From positions 28,773 through 92,772 of the forward strand of contig JAGVOT010000052.1 of NCBI GenBank assembly GCA_020052615.1: DNA of 64,000 nucleotides, given 5' to 3'. The position numbers were made by a program, and so were the translations under genes. The notes under the pieces were generated by a model. That model had not been told where the DNA came from and made no database searches. It saw only the letters and a program-made list of their open reading frames with translations. This document shows positions 43,251 to 55,179 of the stretch, in pieces. Position 1 is the stretch's first letter; each line of letters starts with the position of its first letter. The DNA is from Nitrospirota bacterium (GTDB lineage: Bacteria; Nitrospirota; UBA9217).

Positions 43251-43272
43251 ACCGGCATTTTTATCTCCCCGA

Positions 43273-43626
43273 TTATTTTTTTTTCTTAACTGTCCGGATA
43301 GAAGCTATTGTGATAGCTAAGAGCTCCTTTGCTTCAGCCGATAATTCCTTCAGTTGTTGCTCGCGCATCAATTTGCCTAAAATAAGAAGTTCCATCCAAA
43401 ACAGAGACTCATCTGCTTCTTCTTCCACAATACTCGTTTTGTGAATAAAATCGGCCGCAGACCTAGCCCTGCAAGCAGATCGATAATTTGCACCAACCGA
43501 TGTTCCCTACCGCAGCAACTGCCTTCCGATCACATTAGCTCTATTGCTCTTAGGCAGCGATTCAACCATTCGAATTATCCGTAGGGCGAAATTCTTGGTT
43601 CGTTCTTTCAGATTGTCATGTTTCAT
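43273..43626 (-). pseudogene. Four-helix-bundle (S23/IVP-like) protein, amber-interrupted
   Basis: Read from ATG 43626 the frame gives 117 codons with a single internal TAG at codon 40 (43507-43509). Either side is a normal four-helix-bundle protein of the 23S intervening-sequence type: NFALRIIRMVESLPKS, then GRQLLR, stop, GTSVGANYRSACRARSAADF, then EEEADESLFWMELLILGKL. The stop replaces the conserved Ser of LLRSGTSVGANY, a one-base change from TCG. Family function unknown. It is flanked by word-repeats and sits inside the SOS group. Confidence 0.85.
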
Positions 43627-43627
43627 T

Positions 43628-43686
43628 ATTTACTCCGCACTTCGCACTTCCCACTCCTCACTTCGAACTTCACAATTCACATTCCG
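43628..43686 (-). repeat. Word-repeat upstream of the four-helix pseudogene
   Basis: ACTCCGCACTTCGCACTTCC, then CACTCCTCACTTCGAACTTC, the inverse of the words at 43206-43250. The two arms bracket the pseudogene, as if the pseudogene lies inside one element. Confidence 0.6.
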
Positions 43687-43918
43687 CATGGGCCAGTTTC
43701 CACAAAGATGCATCCGCGTTATAGCATAGTTCATACAGCCCCTTCCCGTCGCTCACGGAAAAATGATGGATCACGGAACTACCTTCAAAGGTCGTCCAGA
43801 TAAAGGTCGTCTCCTTGATCCGGACCTGCCTTCCATTCCAGGCGAACCAGACAGGACGGATCGTTCCCCTGCTGAACACAGCGCCGACCTTGACCGGTTC
43901 ATCTATAACGATTGCCAT
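43670..43918 (-). CDS. Small SOS-associated protein (DUF6504-like)
   Basis: An 82-residue protein: VIDEPVKVGAVFSRGTIRPV, FAWNGRQVRIKETTFIW and a late KGLYELCYNADASLWKLAHA. The pattern matches the small proteins (DUF6504-like) found next to Y-family polymerase genes. This assignment is from memory and moderate. It is the first gene after the LexA-type promoter; the predicted transcript start falls at or just before the ATG, so its mRNA would be leaderless or nearly so. Confidence 0.75.
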   Translation of the reverse strand: MAIVIDEPVKVGAVFSRGTIRPVWFAWNGRQVRIKETTFIWTTFEGSSVIHHFSVSDGKGLYELCYNADASLWKLAHAECEL

Positions 43919-43925
43919 GAAGCAA

Positions 43926-43954
43926 GTATAGTGAACATTTGTTCACCTGTCAAG
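43926..43954 (-). promoter_or_regulatory. LexA-type SOS promoter (SOS group)
   Basis: Minus strand: TTGACA (43949-43954), 17-bp spacer, TATACT (43926-43931). The spacer consists of G plus the palindrome GTGAAC-N4-GTTCAC (43932-43947), a GAAC-N4-GTTC operator of the kind LexA uses in Gram-positives and some other phyla. Architecture matches the integrase promoter at 60175-60203 base for base except the central four. Confidence 0.88.
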
Positions 43955-44105
43955 CATATTTATATTTAGTGTATTAGCGTATTAATATATACATTATTTC
44001 ATACTGATACAGTTATACTGCAATATTTTTCATAGTATTTCTTTACATTTTTCAGAAATTAATGTAGTTTTTTCAAAAGGATCGTTCACAGGATACAATT
44101 CCGCT

Positions 44106-45833
44106 ATGGCTTCAATCACCCAGCAAGAGATCGAGACAATTCTGAACTCCACCCATGACGGTATGATCGCCGTCAACAATTCGGGCATCGTGACCCTCTT
44201 CAACAAGGCTGCTGAACGCATCACCGGCTTGAAGGCCGGGGATGTTCTCGGACGCGAGGCGCTGCAGGTCATTCCCAATACAAGACTGCATATCATTCTT
44301 GCCAAGGGGATCGAAGAGATCAACCAGCAGCAGGACCTCGATGCCACCACCATCATCACGAACCGCGTCCCCCTCCGGAACGACGCGGGCGAGGTCATTG
44401 GCGCGGTTGCCGTGTTCCGCGATATCACCGAGGTCAAGACGCTCACCGATCAGGTGTCCGGCCTCTGGAAGTCGCGCAACCTGCTGGAAGCCGTGATCGA
44501 TGCCACGGAGGACGCGATCTCCGTTGCCGACGAAAAGGGCAATACGATCATCGTAAACTCGGCATACACCAGGATCACCGGGCTCCCTCCCGAGGCGGTG
44601 CTGAACAAACCCGTGACCGTGGACATTGCCGAGGGCGAGAGCATGCACCTCCAGATCCTGAGGACCGGGAAGCCCGTACGGAACGTCCGGATGAAGGTCG
44701 GGCCGGCCAAGAAGGAGGTCATCGTCAATGTTGCCCCCATCTTCATCGACGGCGCGATCCACGGCAGCGTGGGAACGATCCACGACATCTCCGAGATCAT
44801 GGCGCTTACCGACGAGCTCGCCAAGGCCAAAAAGCTGATCCGCCACCTCCATGCCCGGTATACGTGGGGCGACATCATCGGCATCAGCCCTGCCATGGTC
44901 GCGGCAAAGGACCAGGCCCGCAGGGCCGCTGAAACGCCCGCCACCGTGCTGCTGCGGGGCGAGAGCGGGACCGGCAAAGAGCTCTTTGCCCATGCCATCC
45001 ACAACGCGAGCACCCGCCAGAAAGGCCAGTTCGTGCGGGTCAACTGCGCCGCCTTGTCGGAGAACCTTCTCGAAAGCGAGCTCTTCGGATACGTGGAAGG
45101 CGCCTTTACGGGCGCGCTCAAGGGCGGCAAGAAGGGCCTTTTTGAAGAAGCGAACAATGGCACCATCTTTCTTGATGAGATCGGCGAGATCAGCCTGTCG
45201 CTCCAGCGCAAACTGCTTCGGGTCCTCCAGGAACGGGAGATCGTCCGTGTCGGCAGCACCGTGCCCGTTCCCGTGGACGTGCGCGTCATAGCGGCCACCA
45301 ACATAAACCTGGAGCAGAAGGTAAAGGACGGCACCTTCAAGGGTGACCTTTACTACCGCCTGAACGTCCTGCCCATCGCCATCCCGCCGCTCCGGACACG
45401 CGAGGAGGACATTCCGCGTCTCGTTGAACATATCATCTTCCGGCTGAACCAGGAATTCGGAAGGCAGGTGATGGGCATGGCCCCTGAAGCCGTGGCAGAG
45501 CTGGTGAAATATCCCTGGCCCGGCAACGTACGGGAGCTCGAGAACGTCCTCGGCAGGGCAATGATCAACATGCGGCCGCAGGAGCGAGTGATCGATACGC
45601 AGCACCTGCCTCTGCTGGAGTGCGAAAAGATAAACGAGGCCTTCCTTGCCCTGGAGCAGACAGCGGTCGTGCGCCCTCTCGCGGACGTTGTTGCCGATGC
45701 GGAGCGCACGGCGATCACGCGGGCGCTCACGGAGACCGGAGGAAATCGGGAAAAGGCCGCCAAGCTGCTGGATGTTGCCTTAAGAAACTTCTATTACAAG
45801 ATCAAAAAGTACGGTATTGTGACAGCGAAGTAA
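44106..45833 (+). CDS. Sigma-54-dependent activator with two PAS domains
   Basis: A 575-residue enhancer-binding protein. PAS 1 spans about 8-115 and PAS 2 about 125-232. The AAA+ domain has Walker A GESGTGKE (285-292), GAFTGA (332-337) contacting sigma-54, and Walker [10 protein letters not shown] (352-360). A FIS-type helix-turn-helix lies at about 535-575 ([20 protein letters not shown]). PAS sensing replaces the PrpR-N domain of classical propionate regulators. It stands immediately upstream of a sigma-54 promoter and the prp genes, so it probably activates them; the PAS ligand is unknown. Confidence 0.93.
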   Translation: MASITQQEIETILNSTHDGMIAVNNSGIVTLFNKAAERITGLKAGDVLGREALQVIPNTRLHIILAKGIEEINQQQDLDATTIITNRVPLRNDAGEVIGAVAVFRDITEVKTLTDQVSGLWKSRNLLEAVIDATEDAISVADEKGNTIIVNSAYTRITGLPPEAVLNKPVTVDIAEGESMHLQILRTGKPVRNVRMKVGPAKKEVIVNVAPIFIDGAIHGSVGTIHDISEIMALTDELAKAKKLIRHLHARYTWGDIIGISPAMVAAKDQARRAAETPATVLLRGESGTGKELFAHAIHNASTRQKGQFVRVNCAALSENLLESELFGYVEGAFTGALKGGKKGLFEEANNGTIFLDEIGEISLSLQRKLLRVLQEREIVRVGSTVPVPVDVRVIAATNINLEQKVKDGTFKGDLYYRLNVLPIAIPPLRTREEDIPRLVEHIIFRLNQEFGRQVMGMAPEAVAELVKYPWPGNVRELENVLGRAMINMRPQERVIDTQHLPLLECEKINEAFLALEQTAVVRPLADVVADAERTAITRALTETGGNREKAAKLLDVALRNFYYKIKKYGIVTAK

Positions 45834-45848
45834 TGCAGTATCATGCCT

Positions 45849-45903
45849 GCAATAATTTTCAATTATTGCAAAAATTTGCGCTATAATATACCAATGATAG
45901 CGC
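45849..45903 (+). promoter_or_regulatory. Two inverted repeats, candidate enhancer sites
   Basis: GCAATAAT-N5-ATTATTGC (45849-45869) and GCGCTAT-N12-ATAGCGC (45878-45903), centres about 31 bp apart (three helical turns), 85-140 bp upstream of the -24/-12 promoter. Position suits a sigma-54 activator, but the two sites are not the same sequence. Confidence 0.5.
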
Positions 45904-45986
45904 ATACATCAGTACCTATCTAATTTAGTTTCATTAATTACAATCACTTATCTATTTAAATGACAATATTTTGAAGCGCCGTATCT

Positions 45987-46002
45987 TGGCGCAAGTATTG
46001 CT
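45987..46002 (+). promoter_or_regulatory. Sigma-54 (-24/-12) promoter of the prp operon
   Basis: TGGCGC-N5-TTGCT with the invariant GG (45988-45989) and GC (46000-46001) exactly 10 nt apart. It faces prpB and lies just after the activator gene. About 250 nt of leader follow, containing the paired-palindrome repeat. Confidence 0.8.
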
Positions 46003-46064
46003 CTTATACGGGTATGATCATGAGAGACTATACATCGCTCCGCCCGGTCCGGCAGGAGCCGGCC

Positions 46065-46162
46065 ATTGAAGCTCCCTGCAGCAAGCTGCAGGGAATCTTC
46101 GATCCTCAGGGAGAATCTTTTATCCTAATCGCTCGCATTCCCCGCAGCAAGCTGCGGGGAAT
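46065..46162 (+). repeat. Paired-palindrome (REP/BIME-like) repeat, copy 1
   Basis: Begins ATTGAAGCTCCC. It contains two hairpins with AA loops: TCCCTGCAGC/GCTGCAGGGA and ATTCCCCGCAGC/GCTGCGGGGAAT, about 40 nt apart. A second copy lies at 63902-64000 with the same order. It lies in the leader between the sigma-54 promoter and prpB; a short open frame through it is not considered a gene. Confidence 0.85.
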
Positions 46163-46255
46163 GCGTTCGCTCCTGGATTCAGCCAAAGCCCTGACATCAC
46201 TGCCAAACAAGAAACCCAAACTTCGCGTCACGAACGTTCCGAGGAGGACCGCAAA

Positions 46256-47146
46256 ATGACAAGACCATTCTCACCGGGCACCCGTTTTCGGGCTGCTGTC
46301 CGTGAAGAAAAGCCGCTCCAGGTCGTGGGCGCGATCAACGCCTATGCGGCGCGCCTGGCTGAGCGCTCGGGATTCAAAGCGCTCTACGTTTCCGGAGGCG
46401 GCGTTGCCGCAGGCTCGCTCGGTGTCCCCGATCTGGGCATCACCACGATGGAGGATGTGCTGACCGATGTCCGGCGCATCACCGATACCACCGATCTGCC
46501 GGTGCTGGTGGACATCGATACAGGATGGGGCAGCGCGTTCAACATCGCCCGCACGATCAGATCGATGATCAAGCACGGAGCGGCGGCGGTTCACATCGAG
46601 GACCAGGTCCAGGCCAAGCGCTGCGGCCACCGTCCCGGCAAGGCCATTGTCAGCAAGGAAGAGATGGTGGACCGGATCAAGGCCGCCGTCGACGCGAAGA
46701 CAGACGCCGATTTCGTCATCATGGCACGGACCGACGCCCTCGCCGTCGAAGGGCTTGACGCCGCGATCGACCGGGCGCGTGCCTGCGTCGAAGCCGGCGC
46801 CGACATGATCTTTCCCGAGGCGATAACCGATCTCTCCATGTACAAGAAATTCGCCCAGGCCGTGAAGGTGCCCATCCTGGCCAATATCACCGAATTCGGC
46901 TCCACTCCCCTCTATACGGTGGAAGAACTGAGAAGGGCCGACGTTTCCCTCATCCTCTACCCTCTTTCGGCGTTCCGGGCCATGAGCAGGGCGGCGCTCA
47001 CCGTCTATGGCACGATCCGCAAGGAGGAATCCCAGAAGAACGTGATCAACCTGATGCAGACCCGGGCGGAACTCTATGATTATCTCGACTACCATGCTTT
47101 CGAGCAAAAGCTTGATGTGATCTTTTCCAAGGAGGAAAAAATATGA
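46256..47146 (+). CDS. prpB: 2-methylisocitrate lyase
   Basis: A 296-residue isocitrate-lyase-superfamily enzyme that splits 2-methylisocitrate into pyruvate and succinate. [18 protein letters not shown] holds the metal-binding Asp; [11 protein letters not shown] is the catalytic Cys loop (KRCGH); [15 protein letters not shown] and [17 protein letters not shown] follow. Its length equals E. coli PrpB. It overlaps prpC by 4 nt. First gene after the sigma-54 promoter. Confidence 0.95.
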   Translation: MTRPFSPGTRFRAAVREEKPLQVVGAINAYAARLAERSGFKALYVSGGGVAAGSLGVPDLGITTMEDVLTDVRRITDTTDLPVLVDIDTGWGSAFNIARTIRSMIKHGAAAVHIEDQVQAKRCGHRPGKAIVSKEEMVDRIKAAVDAKTDADFVIMARTDALAVEGLDAAIDRARACVEAGADMIFPEAITDLSMYKKFAQAVKVPILANITEFGSTPLYTVEELRRADVSLILYPLSAFRAMSRAALTVYGTIRKEESQKNVINLMQTRAELYDYLDYHAFEQKLDVIFSKEEKI

Positions 47147-48300
47147 GCACAGGGACCGATGTGATAGCGACCAAAGTAAAAAAATCCGTGGCACTTTCCG
47201 GCGTCATGGCGGGAAACACCGCCGTCTGCACGGTGGGACGCACCGGGAACGACCTCCATTACCGCGGCTACGACATCGTTGAGCTCGCACGGCAGTCAAC
47301 GTTCGAAGAGGTGGCTTTTCTGCTCATTCACGGCGACCTGCCGTCGGAATCGGATTTGAAGGACTACCGCAGGAAACTGAGGAGCCTGCGAGGCCTGCCG
47401 GTGCAGGTGAAGACGGTGCTGGAGCACATCCCGGCGGCGGCCCATCCCATGGACGTGCTGCGGACCGGCTGTTCCATCCTGGGCACGGTGCTTCCGGAAA
47501 AAGAGGACCGCAATATCCAGGGCACGCGTGACGTCATCGACCGGCTGGTTGCGTCATTCGGCTCCATGCTCATTTACTGGTGGCACTACAGCCAGAGCGG
47601 CAACCGGATCGATGTCGAAACGGACGATGAGACGGTTGCCGGGCATTTCCTTCACCTTCTCCACGGCAGGAAGCCCTCGACCCTTCATGAGAAGGCGCTC
47701 GATCAGTCGCTGATCCTCTATGCCGAGCACGAGTTCACCGCATCGACCTTTGCCGCGCGCGTGATCACCGGGACGCTTTCCGATGTCCACTCCTCCATCA
47801 CCGGCGCCATCGGCGCGCTCCGCGGACCGAAGCACGGCGGGGCCAACGAAGCGGCCCACGAGATCCAGAGGCGCTACCGCACCGCCGACGAAGCGGAGAA
47901 CGACATCAAGAACCGCGTGGCGAACAAGGAGATCATTATCGGCTTCGGACACCCTGTGTACACGGTGAGCGACCCGCGGAACCCCATCATCAAGGAGCTC
48001 GCAAAGAACCTCTGCAGCGACGGCGGCAACATGAAGCTTTTTGCCGTCGCCGACCGCATCGAGGCGGTCATGAAGCGGGAGAAGAACATGTTCGCCAACC
48101 TGGACTGGTATTCCGCGGTTTCGTACCACATGATGGGTGTCCCAACCCCCATGTTCACGCCCATCTTCGTCATATCGCGGACCACCGGCTGGGGCGCGCA
48201 TATCATCGAACAGCGCCTCGACAACAAGATCATCAGACCCTCGGCCAATTACATCGGCGAGGAAGACCGGAAGTACGTGCCGATCAGGGAGAGGAAGTAG
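47143..48300 (+). CDS. prpC: 2-methylcitrate synthase
   Basis: A 385-residue citrate-synthase-fold enzyme joining propionyl-CoA and oxaloacetate. Typical landmarks: [23 protein letters not shown], the active-site [14 protein letters not shown] (His) and [14 protein letters not shown] (His), and the late catalytic Asp/Arg region of the fold. Its place between prpB and prpD argues for methylcitrate rather than plain citrate synthase. GGAGG lies 8 nt before the ATG, inside prpB. Confidence 0.93.
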   Translation: MSTGTDVIATKVKKSVALSGVMAGNTAVCTVGRTGNDLHYRGYDIVELARQSTFEEVAFLLIHGDLPSESDLKDYRRKLRSLRGLPVQVKTVLEHIPAAAHPMDVLRTGCSILGTVLPEKEDRNIQGTRDVIDRLVASFGSMLIYWWHYSQSGNRIDVETDDETVAGHFLHLLHGRKPSTLHEKALDQSLILYAEHEFTASTFAARVITGTLSDVHSSITGAIGALRGPKHGGANEAAHEIQRRYRTADEAENDIKNRVANKEIIIGFGHPVYTVSDPRNPIIKELAKNLCSDGGNMKLFAVADRIEAVMKREKNMFANLDWYSAVSYHMMGVPTPMFTPIFVISRTTGWGAHIIEQRLDNKIIRPSANYIGEEDRKYVPIRERK

Positions 48301-48480
48301 GAAGAACCGACACGGGGACACGGGGACAAGGAGACACGGGGACAAAGATTGATGTGTTTGGTTTGATAAGTAGATTTCCTCTGCGTCCCCTGCGGTAAAA
48401 AGAAGTAAGTATTTCCTCTGTGTCTCTGTGCCTCTGTGGTGGATGTTGATTATTAGTCGCCTCTATTCATGAAAGGAAAA
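48301..48480 (+). repeat. Inverted word-repeat element (GACACGGG / CCTCTGTG type)
   Basis: ACACGGGGACACGGGGACAA and GAGACACGGGGAC on the left; TCCTCTGCGTCCCCTGCGG, TCTGTGTCTCTGTGCCTCTG on the right. It lies in the prpC-prpD gap, within one operon. Confidence 0.7.
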
Positions 48481-48487
48481 TTCAGTA

Positions 48488-49939
48488 ATGAGCTCTCACA
48501 TCTCCAACGTCCGGCCCGATCCCGACAAGGTCCTCACCGACATCGCGGACTATGTCTGCAACTACACGGTCACTTCGCAGGAGGCCTATGATACGGCCCG
48601 GCACTGCCTGATCGACACCCTGGGCTGCGGACTTGAAGCGCTCGGATATCCCGCCTGCACGAAGCTCCTGGGACCGATCGTCCCGGGGACAATCGTCCCG
48701 CATGGCGCCAAGGTCCCGGGCACGCAGTTCCAGCTCGACCCGGTCCAGGCGGCCTTCAACATCGGCGCCATGATCCGCTGGCTTGACTTCAATGATACGT
48801 GGCTGGCAGCGGAATGGGGCCATCCTTCCGATAACCTGGGCGGCATCCTCGCGGCGGCCGACTACATCTCCCGCAAGGCCGTGTCCGAAGGCAAAAAACC
48901 GCTGGCCATGAAGGATGTTCTGACCGCCATGATCAAGGCCCACGAGATCCAGGGCGTTCTCGCACTGGAGAACTCCTATAACAAGGTCGGGCTCGACCAC
49001 GTCGTCCTGGTGAAAGTGGCCACGACCGCCGTGGTTACCAGGATGCTCGGCGGCAGCCGCGAAGAGGTCATCAACGCGGTCTCCAATGCCTGGATCGACG
49101 GCCAGTCCCTCCGGACCTACCGCCATTCCCCCAATACGGGTTCACGGAAATCCTGGGCAGCCGGCGACGCGACGGCCCGCGGGGTCCGGCTCAGCCTCAT
49201 GGCACTCACGGGCGAGATGGGCTATCCGTCGGCCTTGACGGCCAAGACCTGGGGCTTCTATGACGTGCTGTTCAAGGGGAATGAGTTCAAGTTCCAGCGG
49301 CCCTACGGGTCATACGTCATGGAGCAGGTGCTCTTCAAGATCTCCTTCCCCGCGGAATTCCATTCCCAGACGGCCGTGGAATGCGCCATGACCCTCCACG
49401 GAAAACTGAAGGCCATGGGCAAGACCGCGGACGACATCAAAAAGATCTCGATCCGCACCCACGAGGCGGCCATCCGCATCATCGACAAGAAAGGGCCGCT
49501 CAACAACCCGGCTGACCGGGACCACTGCATCCAGTACATGGTCGCCGTTCCCCTCCTCTTCGGACGGCTCACCGCCGCCGACTATGAGGACAGCGTGGCG
49601 ATGGATCCGAGAATCGATGCCCTGCGCGACAAGATCGAGTGCAGCGAAGACAAGCAGTTCACGAAGGATTACCATGACCCGGAGAAGCGTTCCATCGCCA
49701 ACGGCCTGACCGTGGAGCTGAAGGACGGCACGAAATTGCCCGAAGTGATGGTGGAGTACCCCATCGGCCACCGCCGCCGCCGCAAGGAAGGCATGCCGGT
49801 CCTGGTCGAGAAGTTCAAGACCAATCTCGGCCGCCGGTTCCCCGCGAAACAGCAGAAGGCGATCCTCGATGTCAGCCTCGATCATAGTGCGCTGGGGGCG
49901 ATGCCGGTGAACGAATATGTGGACCTGTTCGTGATTTGA
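48488..49939 (+). CDS. prpD: 2-methylcitrate dehydratase
   Basis: A 483-residue MmgE/PrpD protein, the same length as E. coli PrpD. It dehydrates 2-methylcitrate to 2-methyl-cis-aconitate. Conserved stretches include [54 protein letters not shown] and [13 protein letters not shown] [16 protein letters not shown]. The rehydration to methylisocitrate would be done by the following aconitase. Confidence 0.95.
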   Translation: MSSHISNVRPDPDKVLTDIADYVCNYTVTSQEAYDTARHCLIDTLGCGLEALGYPACTKLLGPIVPGTIVPHGAKVPGTQFQLDPVQAAFNIGAMIRWLDFNDTWLAAEWGHPSDNLGGILAAADYISRKAVSEGKKPLAMKDVLTAMIKAHEIQGVLALENSYNKVGLDHVVLVKVATTAVVTRMLGGSREEVINAVSNAWIDGQSLRTYRHSPNTGSRKSWAAGDATARGVRLSLMALTGEMGYPSALTAKTWGFYDVLFKGNEFKFQRPYGSYVMEQVLFKISFPAEFHSQTAVECAMTLHGKLKAMGKTADDIKKISIRTHEAAIRIIDKKGPLNNPADRDHCIQYMVAVPLLFGRLTAADYEDSVAMDPRIDALRDKIECSEDKQFTKDYHDPEKRSIANGLTVELKDGTKLPEVMVEYPIGHRRRRKEGMPVLVEKFKTNLGRRFPAKQQKAILDVSLDHSALGAMPVNEYVDLFVI

Positions 49940-50100
49940 CGTGAAATACGAACGGATAAAAACCAGACTTTTTCTCGCAAAGCGCGCAAAGGTCGCAAAG
50001 AAAGTCCATAAATTAGCCGTTTTATTTGAAAACAAAGCCTCGCCTGCTTTTCTTGGCGTACTTTGCGAGCTTTGCGAGAAACGCCTTTAGATTTTTCTGC
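49940..50100 (+). repeat. Inverted word-repeat element (GCGCAAAGG / TTTGCGAG type)
   Basis: TCGCAAAGCGCGCAAAGGTC on the left; GTACTTTGCGAGCTTTGCGA on the right. It runs through the upstream open frame of the aconitase gene, so that extension is not protein-coding. Confidence 0.65.
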
Positions 50101-50124
50101 TTGTCCGGATCAGGTATTTTCAAA

Positions 50125-52827
<2,703 letters not shown>

Positions 52828-52892
52828 CTCTCTGTGGTCAAGGTGAGGGGTCGTTTTTTCGATAATTTCAATTTGAGGCATCAAAAGAGCTC

Positions 52893-52921
52893 TTGACAGA
52901 AGTACGGACGGCTTATTATAG
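52893..52921 (+). promoter_or_regulatory. Candidate sigma-70 promoter of prpE
   Basis: TTGACA (52893-52898) followed by TATTAT (52914-52919, 15-bp spacer) or TTATAG (52916-52921, 17 bp). It lies about 110 nt before prpE, suggesting prpE can be read apart from prpB-acnA. Confidence 0.45.
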
Positions 52922-53029
52922 TAGACGATGTTACCATTAGTAATGTTCTGATCTGCACATCAAAGCGGGCCGGACCTTTCAGGGAGGCTCGATCCTGCTT
53001 AACCATAATTGCTTCAGGGGAGGAACGGC

Positions 53030-54925
53030 ATGGGAAAGTACGAGGACGTTTTTCAAAGGAGCATCCAGGACCCCGCGGGATTCTGGGGAGAGGCAGCGCA
53101 GGCGATCACCTGGGACAAGAAGTGGGACAAGGTCCTTGACGATACGAACAAGCCTTTCTACCGCTGGTTCAGCGGCGGCGAGATGAACACCTGCTTCAAC
53201 GCCGTGGACCGTCATGTGACCGACGGCAGGGGCGACCAGACGGCGATCATCTACGACAGCCCGGTGACCAATACGCTCCAGAAGATCACCTACAAGGAAC
53301 TCCTGGACCAGGTCTCCCGGTTCGCCGGCGTTTTAAAAGACTCGGGCGTTTCGAAGGGTACGACCGTCATCATTTACATGCCCATGATCCCCCAGGCCGC
53401 CATCGCCATGCTCGCCTGCGCGAGGCTCGGCGCTGTCCACTCCGTGGTCTTCGGCGGGTTCGCGCCCCATGAGCTCGCCATCAGGATCAACGACGCGAAA
53501 CCCAGGGTCATCATCACCGCGTCGGGCGCGGTCGAAGGAAAGAAGCTCCTGGAATACAAACCCCTGCTCGACAAGGCGATCCAGGAGGCCGAACACAAGC
53601 CGGAGAAATGCATCATCTTCCAGCGGCAGATCGTCAGATCCCCCCTGATCGCCGGCCGCGACTTCGACTGGGATGAGCTCATGGCCAAGGCGAAGCCTGC
53701 GGGCTGCACCCCGGTCAAGGCAACCGATCCTCTCTACATCCTCTATACGTCAGGCACGACCGGAAAGCCCAAGGGCGTTGTGCGGGACAACGGCGGCCAC
53801 GCCGTGGCGCTCCGCTGGAGCATGGAGAACATCTACGGCGTGAAGCCGGGAGACGTCTACTGGGCCGCTTCCGACGTGGGATGGGTCGTGGGCCACTCCT
53901 ATATCGTCTATGCCCCGCTGCTTACGGGCTGCACCACGGTCCTGTACGAGGGGAAACCCGTCGGCACTCCCGACGCAGGCGCCTTCTGGAGGGTCATTTC
54001 CGAGCACAAGGTGAAGGTCATGTTCACCGCGCCCACGGCCTTCCGCGCCATCAAGAAAGAGGACCCCAAGGGAGAATTCATCAGGAAGTATGACCTCTCG
54101 GGATTCAAGTATCTCTTCCTCGCAGGCGAGCGGCTCGACCCCGATACGTATCACTGGGCGCACAAGCTCCTGAAAAAACCGGTCATCGACCACTGGTGGC
54201 AGACCGAGACCGGCTGGCCCATCACGGCAAACTGCATGGGCATCGAGGAGTTCCCCATCAAACCGGGTTCGTCCACCAAGCCGGTGCCGGGATACAATGT
54301 GCAGATCCTGGACACGAACGGCAAGCAGGCCGGACCGAAGGAAACGGGCCTGGTCACCATCAAGCTTCCCCTTCCGCCCGGAACGCTCCCGACCCTGTGG
54401 CAGGCCGACGATCGTTTCCTCGACTCGTACCTCAAGGTGTACCCCGGGTATTACTTTACGAGCGACGGCGGATACGTCGATGAGGACGGCTACGTCTACA
54501 TCATGGGCCGCGTCGACGACGTGATCAACGTCGCCGGCCACCGCCTCTCGACCGGCGAGATGGAAGAGGTCGTCTCGACGCACCAGGACGTCGCGGAATG
54601 CGCGGTCATCGGCGTCCACGACGGTCTGAAAGGACAGGTCCCCCTGGGGCTCTGCGTTCTGAAGGCCGGCGTAACGAAGAGTGAAGAGGATATCAAGAAG
54701 GAGCTTTCGTCGATGATCCGGAACACCATCGGCGCCATCGCGTCCTACAAGGAGACCTGCGTGGTGAAGCGCCTCCCGAAGACGCGCTCCGGCAAGATCC
54801 TGCGCGGCACCATGCGGAAGATCGCCGACAGCGAGCCCTACGTTGCGCCGTCAACCATCGATGATCCGGTGACCCTCGGCGAGATCGAGGACGCGCTGAA
54901 GAAGGTAGGGTACGCGAAAAATTAA
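53030..54925 (+). CDS. prpE: Propionyl-CoA synthetase
   Basis: A 631-residue ANL-superfamily acyl-CoA synthetase activating propionate (possibly also acetate). YTSGTTGKPKGVVRDNGGHA is the AMP-binding motif; the RDNGGH ending is characteristic of PrpE, where acetyl-CoA synthetases have TTGGY. WWQTETGWPI and the C-terminal catalytic Lys in RLPKTRSGKILRGTMR follow. ATG 53030 is preceded by GGGGAGG. It supplies propionyl-CoA to PrpC. Confidence 0.93.
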   Translation: MGKYEDVFQRSIQDPAGFWGEAAQAITWDKKWDKVLDDTNKPFYRWFSGGEMNTCFNAVDRHVTDGRGDQTAIIYDSPVTNTLQKITYKELLDQVSRFAGVLKDSGVSKGTTVIIYMPMIPQAAIAMLACARLGAVHSVVFGGFAPHELAIRINDAKPRVIITASGAVEGKKLLEYKPLLDKAIQEAEHKPEKCIIFQRQIVRSPLIAGRDFDWDELMAKAKPAGCTPVKATDPLYILYTSGTTGKPKGVVRDNGGHAVALRWSMENIYGVKPGDVYWAASDVGWVVGHSYIVYAPLLTGCTTVLYEGKPVGTPDAGAFWRVISEHKVKVMFTAPTAFRAIKKEDPKGEFIRKYDLSGFKYLFLAGERLDPDTYHWAHKLLKKPVIDHWWQTETGWPITANCMGIEEFPIKPGSSTKPVPGYNVQILDTNGKQAGPKETGLVTIKLPLPPGTLPTLWQADDRFLDSYLKVYPGYYFTSDGGYVDEDGYVYIMGRVDDVINVAGHRLSTGEMEEVVSTHQDVAECAVIGVHDGLKGQVPLGLCVLKAGVTKSEEDIKKELSSMIRNTIGAIASYKETCVVKRLPKTRSGKILRGTMRKIADSEPYVAPSTIDDPVTLGEIEDALKKVGYAKN

Positions 54926-54929
54926 ATAA

Positions 54930-55110
54930 ACTTCACCACTGAGACACGGAGAAAGACACAAATCTTCTTGTCTCGCAAAGCCGCACAGGCCGCAAAGAAG
55001 TCCAAAAAGAACTCACGGTTCTAATTTCTTGGCCAGGTTCATTGATTTTGATCTATCCCGTCTTTAGCTTTCTTTGCGTGCTTGGCGTCTTTGCGAGAGA
55101 AAAAGCCGTT
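54930..55110 (+). repeat. Inverted word-repeat element (CGCAAAG / TTTGCG type)
   Basis: CACTGAGACACGGAGAAAGA and CTCGCAAAGCCGCACAGGCC on the left; TTCTTTGCGTGCTTGGCGTC and TTTGCGAGAG on the right. It lies between prpE and the metallo-beta-lactamase gene. Confidence 0.65.
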
Positions 55111-55143
55111 TGCTCTTTCTTTTTACCTCTGAGTCATTACCAT

Positions 55144-55170
55144 GCGGCCTTCGGGCCGCTTTCTTTTTCT
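55144..55170 (+). terminator. UUCG-loop intrinsic terminator/attenuator
   Basis: GCGGCC-TTCG-GGCCGC (55144-55159) followed by a T-rich run (55160-55169). It ends about 10 nt before the GGAGG and ATG of the next gene, so it either ends prpE transcripts or acts as an attenuator for that gene. Confidence 0.8.
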
Positions 55171-55179
55171 GGAGGCACG

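Noticed and set aside
45849..45903. Reading the two palindromes upstream of prpB as a terminator of the activator gene
   Set aside because: The stems are AT-rich with no U-run after them; regulatory sites fit better, though unproven.
46014..46259. 81-codon open frame before prpB
   Set aside because: Most of it is the paired-palindrome repeat (peptide like [12 protein letters not shown]); it lies in the leader of the sigma-54 transcript and ends on the prpB start.
50026..50124. N-terminal extension of the aconitase frame
   Set aside because: It translates the GCGCAAAGG/TTTGCGAG repeat element; aconitase homology begins after the TTG at 50125.
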